64,000 nucleotides of DNA from Actinospineispora spinosispora DSM 44797 (GTDB lineage Bacteria > Actinomycetota > Actinomycetes > Mycobacteriales > Pseudonocardiaceae), in NCBI RefSeq assembly GCF_000429025.1, contig NZ_KE386835.1:1-64000 (forward strand), written 5' to 3'. The position numbers were made by a program, and so were the translations under genes. Below the pieces are notes generated by a model. The model did not search any database, had not been told where the DNA came from, and was given only the letters and a program-made list of their open reading frames with translations. Shown here piece by piece: positions 8,834 to 17,506 of this stretch (position 1 is the first letter of the stretch; each line of letters begins with the position of its first letter).

Positions 8834-9828
8834 CCATGGCTACCGCACCCACCAAGATGACCATGGCCAAGGCCATCAACACCGCTCTGCGGGACGCCAT
8901 GGCCGCCGACGAGTCCGTCGTGGTGTTCGGCGAGGACGTCGGGCCGCTCGGCGGGGTCTTCCGGGTCACCGACGGGCTCACCGAGACCTACGGCGAGCAG
9001 CGCTGCTTCGACACCCCGCTCGCCGAGTCCGGCATCGTCGGGATGGCCGTGGGCATGGCCATGAACGGCATGCGGCCGGTCGTCGAGATGCAGTTCGACG
9101 CGTTCGCCTACCCGGCGTTCGAACAGATCGTCAGCCATGTCGCCAAGATGGCCAACCGCACCCGCGGCCGGGTGCGGCTGCCGATCGTCATCCGTATCCC
9201 CTACGCGGGCGGTATCGGCGGGGTCGAGCATCACTGTGACTCGTCGGAGGCCTACTACGCCCACACACCGGGGCTCACGGTGCTTGCGCCGGCCACCGCC
9301 TCGGACGCCTACGGACTGCTGCGCGCGGCGATCGACAGCACGGACCCGGTGATCTTCCTGGAGCCCAAGCGGCAGTACTTCGCCAAGGAGGAGGTCGACC
9401 TCGACGACACAGTGCCGCCGATCGGGCGCGCGGTCGTCCGCAGACCGGGGCGCGACGCGACGCTCCTCGCCTACGGGCCGTCGGTGGCAGTGGCACTCGC
9501 CGCCGCCGAACAGGCCGCCTCCGAAGGGCGTGACCTGGGGGTGGTGGACCTCCGCTCGATCGTCCCGTTCGACGACGCCACGGTCACGGCCGAGGTCCGC
9601 AAGACCGGCAGAGCCGTCGTGGTCGCCGAAGCACACGGGTTCGCCTCGGTCGCCTCGGAGATCGCCGCCAGGGTCGGCGAACGGTGCTTCCACCACCTCG
9701 CGGCTCCCGTGCGCAGGGTCACCGGATTCGACATCCCCTACCCGCCGCCCAGGCTGGAGCGGCACTACCTACCCGACGTCGCCCGCATCCTGGACACCGT
9801 CGACGAGCTGCAGTGGGACGAGTCATGA
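8830..9828 (+). CDS. bkdB: 2-oxoacid (branched-chain) dehydrogenase E1 beta subunit
   Basis: This is a 332-residue E1 beta subunit. FGEDVGPLGGVFRVTDGL, RCFDTPLAESGIVGMAVGMA and IPYAGGIGGVEHHCDSSEAYYAHTPG are hallmark transketolase-like pyrimidine-domain segments, and GVVDLRSIVPFD belongs to the C-terminal domain. It pairs with the alpha subunit to bind ThDP at the subunit interface. The start ATG 8830 overlaps the E1 alpha stop (ATGA), and its own stop overlaps E2 in the same way. Translation of the complex is therefore tightly coupled. Length and motifs are normal. Confidence 0.92.
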   Translation: MTMATAPTKMTMAKAINTALRDAMAADESVVVFGEDVGPLGGVFRVTDGLTETYGEQRCFDTPLAESGIVGMAVGMAMNGMRPVVEMQFDAFAYPAFEQIVSHVAKMANRTRGRVRLPIVIRIPYAGGIGGVEHHCDSSEAYYAHTPGLTVLAPATASDAYGLLRAAIDSTDPVIFLEPKRQYFAKEEVDLDDTVPPIGRAVVRRPGRDATLLAYGPSVAVALAAAEQAASEGRDLGVVDLRSIVPFDDATVTAEVRKTGRAVVVAEAHGFASVASEIAARVGERCFHHLAAPVRRVTGFDIPYPPPRLERHYLPDVARILDTVDELQWDES

Positions 9829-11069
9829 GCCGCGCCGTGTTCACCCTGCCGGACCTCGGTGAGGGCCTCACCGAGGCCGAGCTCGTCCGCTGGCTGGTGT
9901 CGGTCGGGGACACGGTCGCCGTCGATGCGCCGGTCGCCGAGCTGGAGACGGCCAAGGCGGTCGTGGAGGTGCCGACACCGTTCGCCGGCGTCATCGCGGA
10001 GCTGCACGGCGCCGAGGGATCGACGCTGGCCGTGGGCGCCGCCCTGGTCTCGGTCGAGCAGGAACCGAAGGCCCCAGCCGAGAAGCGGACGGGGTCCGGC
10101 AACGTCCTGATCGGCTACGGCACATCGGACGAGCCTGCAGTCCCTCGACCCCGCCGCCATCGGGGCCGGACGGCGTCGCGTCCCGTCGCCCCGGCCGTGA
10201 CGACGCGGCCTCGGGTCGCCTCGCCGATCGTCCGCAAGCTCGCCCGCGATCGGGGCCTCGACCTGACCGAGCTCCGAGGTAGTGGCCCCGACGGTCTGAT
10301 CGTCCGCGCGGACGTCGAGGCACCGCCCGTTCCTGCCCCTGCCTCCGCTCCCGCTCCGGCCGGCCACGATCCTCGGACCGGCCTGCCGATCGGCGAGCGA
10401 GTGCCGTTGCGCGGCATCCGCCAGACGATCGCCGACACGCTGAGCCGTAGCCGCCGCGAGATCCCCGAGGCCACGACCTGGGTCGATGTCGACGCGACCG
10501 CGCTGCTCGACCTGCGTGCCGGTCTCGGCGACGACGCACCGGGGCTGCTGGCGTTCGTGGCTCGGTTCGTCCTGTCCGGGCTGCGCCGGTTCCCCGCGCT
10601 CAACTCCCGGGTCGACACCGAAAAGCGCGAGATCCAGCACCTAGACGGCGTGAACCTCGGCATCGCGGCCCAGACCGACCGGGGCCTGATCGTCCCGGCG
10701 GTGCGAGACGCCGATCGTCGGACCACCCGAGAGCTCGACAGCGAGATCCGCCGGCTGATCACCTCGGTCCGGGCGGGAACCGCCACCGCGGCGGAGACGA
10801 CGACCAGCTCGTTCACACTCAACAACTACGGCGTGCTCGGCGTCGACGGCAGCGCGGCGATCATCAACCATCCCGAGGCCGCGATCCTCGGTCTCGGACG
10901 GATCATCCCGCGCCCGTGGGTCGTCGACGGCGAGATCGTCCCCCGGCGGATCACCCAGCTGTCCCTGGTGTTCGACCACCGGGTGTGTGACGGCGGTGTC
11001 GCCGGCGGTTTCCTGCGGCACGTCGCCGACTCGATCGAGGACCCGACCCGTGCGCTGGTCGACCTGTGA
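9825..11069 (+). CDS. bkdC: 2-oxoacid dehydrogenase E2, dihydrolipoamide acyltransferase
   Basis: The protein has 414 residues in three domains. A lipoyl domain (1-80) carries the lipoylated Lys44 in ETAKA. A peripheral-subunit-binding domain follows at about 132-164 (SPIVRKLARDRGLDL...GSGPDGLIVRADV). The catalytic domain comes last, with the active-site HRVCDG near residue 385. A Pro/Ala linker precedes the catalytic domain. It transfers the acyl group from E1 to CoA. No E3 gene is in the window, so the complex must borrow a dihydrolipoamide dehydrogenase. Its stop overlaps the start of the decayed aminotransferase gene, which was once the fourth operon member. Confidence 0.93.
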   Translation: MSRAVFTLPDLGEGLTEAELVRWLVSVGDTVAVDAPVAELETAKAVVEVPTPFAGVIAELHGAEGSTLAVGAALVSVEQEPKAPAEKRTGSGNVLIGYGTSDEPAVPRPRRHRGRTASRPVAPAVTTRPRVASPIVRKLARDRGLDLTELRGSGPDGLIVRADVEAPPVPAPASAPAPAGHDPRTGLPIGERVPLRGIRQTIADTLSRSRREIPEATTWVDVDATALLDLRAGLGDDAPGLLAFVARFVLSGLRRFPALNSRVDTEKREIQHLDGVNLGIAAQTDRGLIVPAVRDADRRTTRELDSEIRRLITSVRAGTATAAETTTSSFTLNNYGVLGVDGSAAIINHPEAAILGLGRIIPRPWVVDGEIVPRRITQLSLVFDHRVCDGGVAGGFLRHVADSIEDPTRALVDL

Positions 11070-11633
11070 ACCCGGAGAGCACCGTGCTCAGAGCCGATCT
11101 CGACGACATCCCCGCCTACCTGGCGGGTCGAACCGTCCCCGGCTCGATCACACTGGCCAGCAACGAGATCTCGCTGCCGCCACCCGCGCCGGTGCTCGCC
11201 GCGATCACCGAGGCGGCCGAGGGTGGCAACCGCTATCCCGATCCCGCCGTCACCGGCCTGACCGGGAAGCTGGCGCGGCACTACGACGTCGCGCCGGAAC
11301 AGGTCGCGGTCGGGTGCGGCTCGGTGATGCTGTGCCAGCAGCTCGTCCAGATCGAGTGCGGCGGACCCGGGCGACGAGTTGTGTCCTGGACGAGGCCTAC
11401 CGTGAGTTCGTCAGCGACCCCGCTGAGCCGGACGGGCTGACACTCCGTGCCTGCCAGCCAGGCCAACTTCGGGTGGCTCCCGTTGGGTTCCCGGGCGGTC
11501 AGGTTCGCGGAGCACTGCGCTCGGGAAATGTGATCGTCCGGCCGTTCGCCGGGTCCGGGTCACGGTGTCCGGGACGGAGGAGAACTCCGCATTCCTCGGG
11601 ACCGCGAAGACGTTCGGTGCTCAACATCGCTGA
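11066..11633 (+). pseudogene. decayed HisC-like / aromatic aminotransferase
   Basis: The first 96 codons are intact and match actinobacterial histidinol-phosphate/aromatic aminotransferases: SITLASNEISLPPPAPV, GNRYPDPAVTGLTGKLARHY and VGCGSVMLCQQLVQ. After GGPG the frame is lost, and homology resumes directly at LDEAYREFV in another frame. That skips roughly 90 residues, including the PLP-lysine region. ANFGWLPLGSRAVRFAEHCAR follows, then an in-frame TGA at 11531-11533. Further frames give VIVRPFAG and RVTVSGTEENSAFLG, ending at TGA 11631. One internal deletion plus at least two frameshifts make it non-functional. It begins inside the E2 stop codon, so it was part of the operon. Confidence 0.85.
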
Positions 11634-11701
11634 CACCGCGCACCGTGCGTCCACACCGCGCCACGTGCACACCGCGCGGTGTGGACGCACGGTGCGCGGT
11701 G
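11634..11701. repeat. perfect 28-bp inverted repeat with 12-base loop
   Basis: Arms 11634-11661 and 11674-11701 are exact reverse complements, starting CACCGCGCACCG. The loop is CACGTGCACACC. It lies straight after the dead aminotransferase gene and could act as a strong terminator for the bkd operon, though no T-run follows. The extreme stem length for 68 bases suggests an RNA or cruciform structure. Confidence 0.8.
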
Positions 11702-11730
11702 TCGTGGCGAGGTGCGCGGTGTCGTGGCGA
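11691..11730 (+). repeat. tandem 20-bp direct repeat
   Basis: The 20-base unit starting GGTGCGCGGTGTCG occurs twice exactly, at 11691-11710 and 11711-11730. The first copy shares its first 11 bases with the right arm of the adjacent inverted repeat, so the tandem copy looks like a slippage duplication of the hairpin's edge. Confidence 0.85.
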
Positions 11731-11888
11731 GGTTGAGAGCCGGGCCGCGGGAGATGAGATAGAGCACCTTGCGGGTGAGTGTTATCGCGGACAGCCTCGG
11801 ATGGGGTCGGCGCGACTCCCCGAGGCCGTAGGTCGCCTCCGTTGCCGGCTCTTCAGAACGTTTCGGTACTTGGAGGTACTCCGCGCGC

Positions 11889-12914
11889 ATGCAGCTCGGC
11901 ACCGGACCCACACCCGTGTTACCACCAACTCCCCCACTCGCCGCCCCGCTGGACGGCACCTCTACCTGCACCGTCGCCGATGGGGCGTGGTGCCAGCCGA
12001 TCCTTCAGCTCACCGACTCGGCATGGCTCGCCCGCTCGGCGAGCACCATCATCGACGGTTCGCTCAAGACCGTCCTGATCCTCGTGCTGGCCATCGCCAT
12101 CCGCACCGTGGCGCACCGCATGATCGCCCGTGTGGCGCAAGGGGTCGGTGAGGGCCGTGCACCGTCGATCCTGCGTCCGCTGCGTGAGCGTGCGTCCCAG
12201 CGGATGGGAACCGGCGGGTCGGCGTTGATCGAGCGGCGGCGCCAGCGGGCCGCGACGATCGGGTCGCTGTTGCGGTCGATCGCGTCGTTCGTCATCTACG
12301 GGACCGCGTTCGTGTTGATCCTCGGTGAGTTCGGGGTCAATCTCGCCCCGATCATCGCCTCGGCGGGGGTCATCGGTGTCGCGGTCGGTTTCGGCGCACA
12401 GAACCTGATCAAGGACTTCCTGTCCGGCATGTTCATGATGCTGGAGGACCAGTACGGCGTCGGTGACGTCGTGGACGTCGGACCCGCCACCGGCACCGTG
12501 GAGACCATCGGGCTGCGGGTCACGACGATCCGCGATATCGAGGGCACGCTCTGGTACGTCCGCAACGGGGCCATCTCCCGGGTCGGCAACTTCAGCCAGC
12601 ACTTCTCCATCGCGCTGGTCGACGTTCCGCTCGGGCACGGCGCGGACATCCCGCTGGCCACCGAGATCGCCGAACGTGCGGCGCGGGACGCGGTCGCCAA
12701 GCCTCCGCTCGCGGACGATCTGCTCGGCGAGGTCGCGGTCCTCGGTGTCCAGTCGGTGACCGCCGAGGGCGTGACCCTGCGGGTCACCGTGACCACCCGG
12801 CCCGGTCAGCAGGTCGCGGTGCGCCGCGCGATCATCGCGGCGGTCACCTCGGCGTTCACCGAGGCCTCGATCCCGCCGCCCGCGCTCAACGGGGCCGTCG
12901 CGGCAGGCCACTGA
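11889..12914 (+). CDS. MscS-family mechanosensitive ion channel
   Basis: This is a 341-residue membrane protein. A hydrophobic helix lies near residues 58-72 (VLILVLAIAIRTVA), and further helices cover SIASFVIYGTAFVLIL and the pore helix PIIASAGVIGVAVGFGAQNL. The beta domain follows with DFLSGMFMMLEDQYGVGDVV and GTVETIGLRVTTIRD. These are defining MscS features, and the protein should release solutes on osmotic downshift. The N-terminal 45 residues are Pro/Thr-rich without a clear signal; an internal start is possible. The gene is preceded by about 255 bases holding only the hairpin and tandem repeat. A perfect hairpin follows its stop immediately. Confidence 0.9.
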   Translation: MQLGTGPTPVLPPTPPLAAPLDGTSTCTVADGAWCQPILQLTDSAWLARSASTIIDGSLKTVLILVLAIAIRTVAHRMIARVAQGVGEGRAPSILRPLRERASQRMGTGGSALIERRRQRAATIGSLLRSIASFVIYGTAFVLILGEFGVNLAPIIASAGVIGVAVGFGAQNLIKDFLSGMFMMLEDQYGVGDVVDVGPATGTVETIGLRVTTIRDIEGTLWYVRNGAISRVGNFSQHFSIALVDVPLGHGADIPLATEIAERAARDAVAKPPLADDLLGEVAVLGVQSVTAEGVTLRVTVTTRPGQQVAVRRAIIAAVTSAFTEASIPPPALNGAVAAGH

Positions 12915-12915
12915 G

Positions 12916-12959
12916 CCGTGAGTGATTTGGGCTGCCATAGCAGCCCAAATCACTCACGG
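12916..12959. terminator. bidirectional terminator, GTGAGTG palindrome family
   Basis: A perfect 20-bp stem (left arm CCGTGAGTGATTTGGGCTGC) encloses the 4-base loop CATA. It lies between the convergent mscS and oxidoreductase genes, two bases after the mscS stop and seven before the other. Its ends, CGTGAGTG and CACTCACG, are shared with the other palindromes in this window. Confidence 0.85.
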
Positions 12960-12966
12960 GGTGTGC

Positions 12967-13815
12967 TCAGGACAGCTTCAGCTCGGTGGCCAGCTGGGAC
13001 AGGGTCGGCAGCGGGTCGTCGGTGTCGGGGACGACGTGTGCCATGACGTGGTCCGCGCCCGCGTCCAGGTGCGCGCGCAGCACGTCGGCCGCGGCGGCGG
13101 GGCTGCCCTGCGCGACCAGTGCGTCGACCAGCTTGTCGCTACCGCTGCCCGCCACGTCCTGTTCGGTGTAACCCAGCCTGCGCAGATTCGCCACGTAGTT
13201 GCTCAGCCCCAGGTAGAACTCCACCGTGGGCCTGCCCTTGGCGAGGGTCTCCGCGTGATCGGAACCGAGGGCGACCTTGTGCTCGACCGCGAGCACCGGC
13301 TGGTCACCCAGCGTCTGCCTGGCGGACGCGGTGTACTCCGGTGTCACCAGGTAGGGGTGCGCTCCGGCGGCGCGGTCCGCGGAGAGCTTCAGGACCCTGG
13401 GGCCCAGCGCCGCGAGAACCCTGCGGTCCTTCGGTACGCCTCGCTCGTCGAGCACGTCCAGGTAGTTGACCAGCGCCTGGTAGGGCTGGGTGTACTCGTC
13501 GGTCGCCTCGCGGTGTCCCGCTCCGATGCCGAGCAGGAAACGCCCGGGGTAGGCGGCTTCCAGTCGGTGGAACGAGTCGGCGACAGCGCCGGCCTCGGCG
13601 CTCCAGATGTTCACGATCCCGGTCGCCAGCGACAGCGTCGACGTCGCGGCGAGCAGCGACTCGACGATCCGCAGGTCCGCGTCCGGCGAGCCACCCACCC
13701 ACACGGTCCCGTAGCCGAGCCGTTCGATCTCGGCCGCGCGCTCGGGGGTTATCTCCCACTGGGCGGCCCAGACACCGACCTGGCCGAGTGCCACTGGCGT
13801 TGCGGTTTCGCTCAT
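12967..13815 (-). CDS. LLM-class F420-dependent oxidoreductase (TIGR03620-like)
   Basis: The protein is 282 residues long with the luciferase-like TIM barrel. It contains LGQVGVWAAQWEITPERAAEIERLGYGTVWVGG, LATGIVNIWSAEAGAVAD, GRFLLGIGAGHREATDEY and the long YLGLSNYVANLRRLGY helix. This pattern matches the TIGR03620 group of F420-type enzymes found almost only in actinobacteria. It probably performs F420-dependent hydride transfer on an unknown substrate. The gene stands alone between the MscS terminator and the DHA2 exporter, with about 70 bases to the latter. There is no sign of an operon partner. Confidence 0.85.
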   Translation of the reverse strand: MSETATPVALGQVGVWAAQWEITPERAAEIERLGYGTVWVGGSPDADLRIVESLLAATSTLSLATGIVNIWSAEAGAVADSFHRLEAAYPGRFLLGIGAGHREATDEYTQPYQALVNYLDVLDERGVPKDRRVLAALGPRVLKLSADRAAGAHPYLVTPEYTASARQTLGDQPVLAVEHKVALGSDHAETLAKGRPTVEFYLGLSNYVANLRRLGYTEQDVAGSGSDKLVDALVAQGSPAAAADVLRAHLDAGADHVMAHVVPDTDDPLPTLSQLATELKLS

Positions 13816-13888
13816 CGATCACACCTTCGTTCGCGACGGGGACTTGTGCCCTCCTCAACGGCGGTGACGGTCCGGTCCATTCCGCGAA

Positions 13889-15472
13889 CTAGTTCAACCG
13901 GGCCCTGCTGCTCGGGCTGTTGCTCTCCTGATCGACGCGCTCCGGGACGAACACGGTCTTCGGGATGCGCGCGATGACCCGCATCGACGCGGGCCTCGAC
14001 TTCTTCAGACGCACGACGAGAAGCACGGCGACCGAGGTGAGTACAGCCGCCACCAGGAAGACGTCGCCGTACGTGGACGCCGTGACGTGCAACAACAGGC
14101 GCCACCACAGGCCGGCGAGCCCGGTCTCCTGTTCGGTGAGCCGGCGAAGCTCGTCCTGGGCCATGTCGGGGGCCAGCGCGGGAGCGGTCGGTGGCGCGAC
14201 GTGGCGTCCCGATACCAGGACCGCGAGGCACAGTGCGCAGGACACGCGCTGGACGATCGCGAGCAGCGCGCTGCCGAAGCCGATGAACTGGTACGGCAGC
14301 GAGTTCAGGCCCGCCGTCACGACCGGCATCACGGCGAGGCCGACACCGATGCCGCGCACGACCGTCCAGGCGATCACGTCCGCCTTGGTCATGTCGATGC
14401 TCAGACCGCTCAGTAGATAGGTGCCGTAGGCCGCGACGACCAGGCCGACGATCGCCGGCCAGCGGGGACCGAAGCGGTCCGCGACGATGCCCGACAGCGG
14501 GACGACCACCGCCATCGCGACCGCTTGCGGCAGGAGCATCACACCCGTGTCCAGTGCGCTGAGACCATGCCCCAGCTGCACGAACGGCGGGAGGTAGAGG
14601 GTGCTGGCGAACAGCCCGAGCGACACAGCGGCGACCGTCGACACGGCGGCGATGTAGGGGAACCGGGTCAGCGTGCGCAGGTCGAGCAGCGGCGCGCGGA
14701 CCTCGTTCTCGATCACCGCGAAGAACGCGAGGGACAGCAGCCCGGTCGCGAACAGCGCCAGGGTCGGGTACGACGCCCAGCCCCAGTCCTGTCCGTTCGA
14801 GGCCGCGAGCAGCACGGCGAACAGGCCGTAGCTGATGGTCGTGTAGCCCCACCAGTCGAACGAGCGGGCGTGGGCTCTCGGCAGCGTCGGCAGCCCCAGC
14901 CGTGCCGCGATCGCGGTGACCACGCTCAGCCCGACGCACAGGTAGAACGCCCATCGCCACTCGGCGTGCAGCAGAAGAAAGCCGCCGACGGTCGGACCAG
15001 CGGCCGGGGCGACGACGAGACCGAGACCGAAGATCCCCATGGCCGCGCCGATCCGGGAAGCGGGGACGATCTTGTACAGGATCGACAGGGTCACGACCGG
15101 CAGCAGCCCCGCCGGCACCGCCTGCAGGACCCGGAACGCGATCAGGCTGCCCAGGTCCCACGCCGCCGCGCAGAGCACCGAACACACCGCGAACCCGACG
15201 AGAGCGGCCACGTAGAGCCGGACCAGGCCGAAGCGGTCACTCAGCCATGGCGCGGCCGGAACCACGAAGGCCAGAGCCAGCAGCGACGCGGTGACGACCC
15301 ATCCCGCCGCGTCGACCGACACCCCGAACTGCTGCTGGATCACCGGGAGCGCGACGTTCAGCACACCGAGGTCCAACAGGGGAAGCAGCGTGCCTACGGT
15401 CAGGACCAGTACGCCCGTCACCCACTGTGCGGTGGAGGTACCCGCGACTGCGGGCGCGGCGCTTCGGGACAT
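13889..15472 (-). CDS. MFS transporter, DHA2 (EmrB/QacA) family exporter
   Basis: This protein of 527 residues has 14 predicted membrane helices. Helix 1 is followed by LDLGVLNVALPVIQQQFGVS, the D1/motif pattern of DHA2 drug:H+ antiporters. The cytoplasmic loop motif APWLSDRFGLVRLYV and motif C-like AAMGIFGLGLVVAPAAGPTVGGFLL follow. It likely exports a toxic or secondary compound. I chose ATG 15472; a TTG two codons earlier is possible. The upstream 130 bases carry repeated TTCTAAC-type elements that may be operators, but no regulator gene is adjacent. Confidence 0.88.
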   Translation of the reverse strand: MSRSAAPAVAGTSTAQWVTGVLVLTVGTLLPLLDLGVLNVALPVIQQQFGVSVDAAGWVVTASLLALAFVVPAAPWLSDRFGLVRLYVAALVGFAVCSVLCAAAWDLGSLIAFRVLQAVPAGLLPVVTLSILYKIVPASRIGAAMGIFGLGLVVAPAAGPTVGGFLLLHAEWRWAFYLCVGLSVVTAIAARLGLPTLPRAHARSFDWWGYTTISYGLFAVLLAASNGQDWGWASYPTLALFATGLLSLAFFAVIENEVRAPLLDLRTLTRFPYIAAVSTVAAVSLGLFASTLYLPPFVQLGHGLSALDTGVMLLPQAVAMAVVVPLSGIVADRFGPRWPAIVGLVVAAYGTYLLSGLSIDMTKADVIAWTVVRGIGVGLAVMPVVTAGLNSLPYQFIGFGSALLAIVQRVSCALCLAVLVSGRHVAPPTAPALAPDMAQDELRRLTEQETGLAGLWWRLLLHVTASTYGDVFLVAAVLTSVAVLLVVRLKKSRPASMRVIARIPKTVFVPERVDQESNSPSSRARLN

Positions 15473-15480
15473 AGTCAACT

Positions 15481-15536
15481 ACCGTTATAGAGTACGGACA
15501 GTTCTCCAGTAGGATTCTAACGGTCTTCTAACCGGT
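15481..15536. promoter_or_regulatory. candidate operator/promoter region of the DHA2 exporter
   Basis: ACCGTTA (15481-15487) and TAACGGT (15518-15524) are a perfect inverted pair. TTCTAAC-GGT at 15515 and TTCTAACCGGT at 15526 form a direct repeat 11 bases apart. This lies immediately before the exporter start, so repressor binding here is plausible. The cognate regulator is not in the window. Confidence 0.35.
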
Positions 15537-15603
15537 TTGGTTGAGAAGTGAAATAGATCGCCCGCGCCGGTGACACAGACCGGCCAGTCTACCTCCTGTC
15601 GAG

Positions 15604-16959
15604 CTACCAGACGGTGAGCAGCAGATGGTTGACCGCCAGCGCGAGCACGGCCTGCGCGACGAGCCATGCCCGTCGGCGCGGCAACAGCGCACACAGCGGC
15701 ACCAGCCAGACCACGAACGGCAGCCAGATCCGTTCCACCTCGGCCTTGCTCATGCCGGACAGGTCGGCGAGCAGGATCGCCGCGAGCGCGGCACCCGGTA
15801 GCAGCATCGCCGCCAGCGGCAGCGCGGCCGGGCTGGTCACCGCTCTGCGCAGCGCCGCCACGATCGCGGGCCCCATCGCGAACAGGACCGCCGCGAGATC
15901 GGCCCAGACGAAGTACCAGTACGGGCGCGTCGAGGCGATGCTCGCCGCGTAGATGACCCGCAGATGCGCGAACCCGGTGAACCACCAGAACCCGCTGGCT
16001 GTGAAGACCGCGACCACCAGCACGACACCGGCGGTGGCCGGCACCACGATCCGCCACGCCCGACGGGCGAGGACGACCGCGAGCGGCAGCAGCCCGGCGA
16101 TGACCAGTCCGTAGGACAGATACAGGCACACGCCGAACAGCAGCCCGCCCGACGCCGAGGCCGCCACCGACCTGCCGCCGCGTGTGCTCGCCGCGATCGC
16201 CAGCAGCGCGATGCTCCACGCCAGCACGCCCGCGAACATGCCGTCCGCCGACACTCCCACCCACACGGCGCCGGGCAGCAGCACCCCGAACGGCAGTGCG
16301 CGGCGCGCGAACCGTTCGGCGTCCAGCGCACGCATCGCGACGGCCACGCCCACGCAGGCCGACGAGCCGATCAGGACCACCAGCAGGCCGGCCGGTCCTC
16401 CGCCGCCGAGTCCGATCCGGTCGAGCCAGACGAACAGCAGGAACACCGCGGGCGGGTGCGCGCCGACGTGCGTGGTCCAGAACCAGGTCTGGGCCGGGTC
16501 GACCTGTGTGGTCAGGATGTGGTCGGCGAACGTGCGGAGCATGCCGGGGATGTCGGTGACCCCGGGCACGTCGTGCAGGTACTCGTCGGACGTGGTCAGC
16601 CGTCCGGCGACGCCGCGTTCCCAGCCGTCGACCAGGGCCAGCGACAGCGTCCAGGCGAGCGACGCGCAGTACGCCGAGGTGAGCAACGGCCGCCAGCGCA
16701 TTCTGCCGGCCAGCGGCGGACCGTAGCGGACCACCAGTACCGCGACCACGAGCGCGACCGGCGTGCCCGGGCCGACGTGCGGCATCCACGCGGCCAGCAG
16801 CGGCGGGAATCCCAGGTAGATGTCCACTCCCGAGTCGAGGAGCGCCCAGCCGACGACTGCCGCCAGCACGACCAGCCCGGCGCATGCGCCTACCGCGATC
16901 AGGTCGTGGACGGCGGCCCGCCGCCTCGGGGGCCGCTCGGTGATCAACACATCGGCCAC
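15604..16959 (-). CDS. polytopic GT-C-like membrane protein
   Basis: This 451-residue protein has about 11-12 hydrophobic segments and large polar loops. An early luminal stretch carries the acidic TTSDEYLHDVPGVTDIPG, and another loop reads WFWTTHVGAHPPAVFLLFVWLDRIG, a layout typical of GT-C polyprenyl-sugar-dependent glycosyltransferases. Mycobacterial Rv0541c (methylthioxylose transferase, MtxT) has a similar length and topology, so that is a possible function, but I cannot confirm it. The start is ATG 16959. It is followed by the Lrp gene in the same direction, with a gap of about 50 bases. Confidence 0.6.
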   Translation of the reverse strand: MADVLITERPPRRRAAVHDLIAVGACAGLVVLAAVVGWALLDSGVDIYLGFPPLLAAWMPHVGPGTPVALVVAVLVVRYGPPLAGRMRWRPLLTSAYCASLAWTLSLALVDGWERGVAGRLTTSDEYLHDVPGVTDIPGMLRTFADHILTTQVDPAQTWFWTTHVGAHPPAVFLLFVWLDRIGLGGGGPAGLLVVLIGSSACVGVAVAMRALDAERFARRALPFGVLLPGAVWVGVSADGMFAGVLAWSIALLAIAASTRGGRSVAASASGGLLFGVCLYLSYGLVIAGLLPLAVVLARRAWRIVVPATAGVVLVVAVFTASGFWWFTGFAHLRVIYAASIASTRPYWYFVWADLAAVLFAMGPAIVAALRRAVTSPAALPLAAMLLPGAALAAILLADLSGMSKAEVERIWLPFVVWLVPLCALLPRRRAWLVAQAVLALAVNHLLLTVW

Positions 16960-17011
16960 GGTATCCAGTGCCGGTCCCCTGCGCCCCTTACCGTGCGGTG
17001 ACGGCTGGTGC

Positions 17012-17479
17012 TCAGGCGTGGACGTCGGGCGGCTGTGATCGCCGCTCGAACGAGGTCTGCAGCACGACCGTGGTGCGGGTCGCGACGTTCGCGCGGGTGC
17101 GGATCTCGCGGATCAGCGTCTCCAAAGCGCTCGGCGTCTCGACCCTGACGAACAGCATGAAGCTCGCGTCCCCGGCGACCGAGTGGCACGAGGCGATCTC
17201 GCTGAGCCCTTCCAGCGCACCGGGGATCTCGTACTCGTGCGCCGGGTCGAGCGGGATCAGCGAGATGAAGGCCGCGAGCGGCAGGCCGATGGCGTCGGGG
17301 TCCAGCTCCGCGACGTAGCCGCGGATCACGCCGTCGCTCTCGAGGCGACGTACGCGGGCCTGCACGGCGGACTGGGACAGCCCGGTCACCTCGGCGAGCT
17401 TCTTCAGCGTGGCGCGCCCGTCGGCGGCCAGCAGCGAAGCGAGCAGCATGTCCGTGGCGTCATCCAGCCGTCGCACCAT
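17012..17479 (-). CDS. Lrp/AsnC family transcriptional regulator
   Basis: The protein has 155 residues. The winged helix reads LAADGRATLKKLAEVTGLSQSAVQARVRRLE, and the RAM domain contains LPLAAFISLIPLDP, CHSVAGDASFMLFVRV and ALETLIREIRTRANVATRTTVVL. The family responds to amino acids. It lies 27 bases after fahA in the same direction and may be read from the homogentisate operon, which would fit control of aromatic amino acid turnover. It could equally regulate the divergent or downstream genes. No operator was identified. Confidence 0.85.
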   Translation of the reverse strand: MVRRLDDATDMLLASLLAADGRATLKKLAEVTGLSQSAVQARVRRLESDGVIRGYVAELDPDAIGLPLAAFISLIPLDPAHEYEIPGALEGLSEIASCHSVAGDASFMLFVRVETPSALETLIREIRTRANVATRTTVVLQTSFERRSQPPDVHA

Positions 17480-17506
17480 GCCCGGACCTTAACGCCTGGT
17501 CACAGC

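Noticed and set aside
11066..11440. Intact 124-residue aminotransferase-like protein
   Set aside because: Homology continues in other frames after this frame's end and key residues are missing, so it is a pseudogene fragment.
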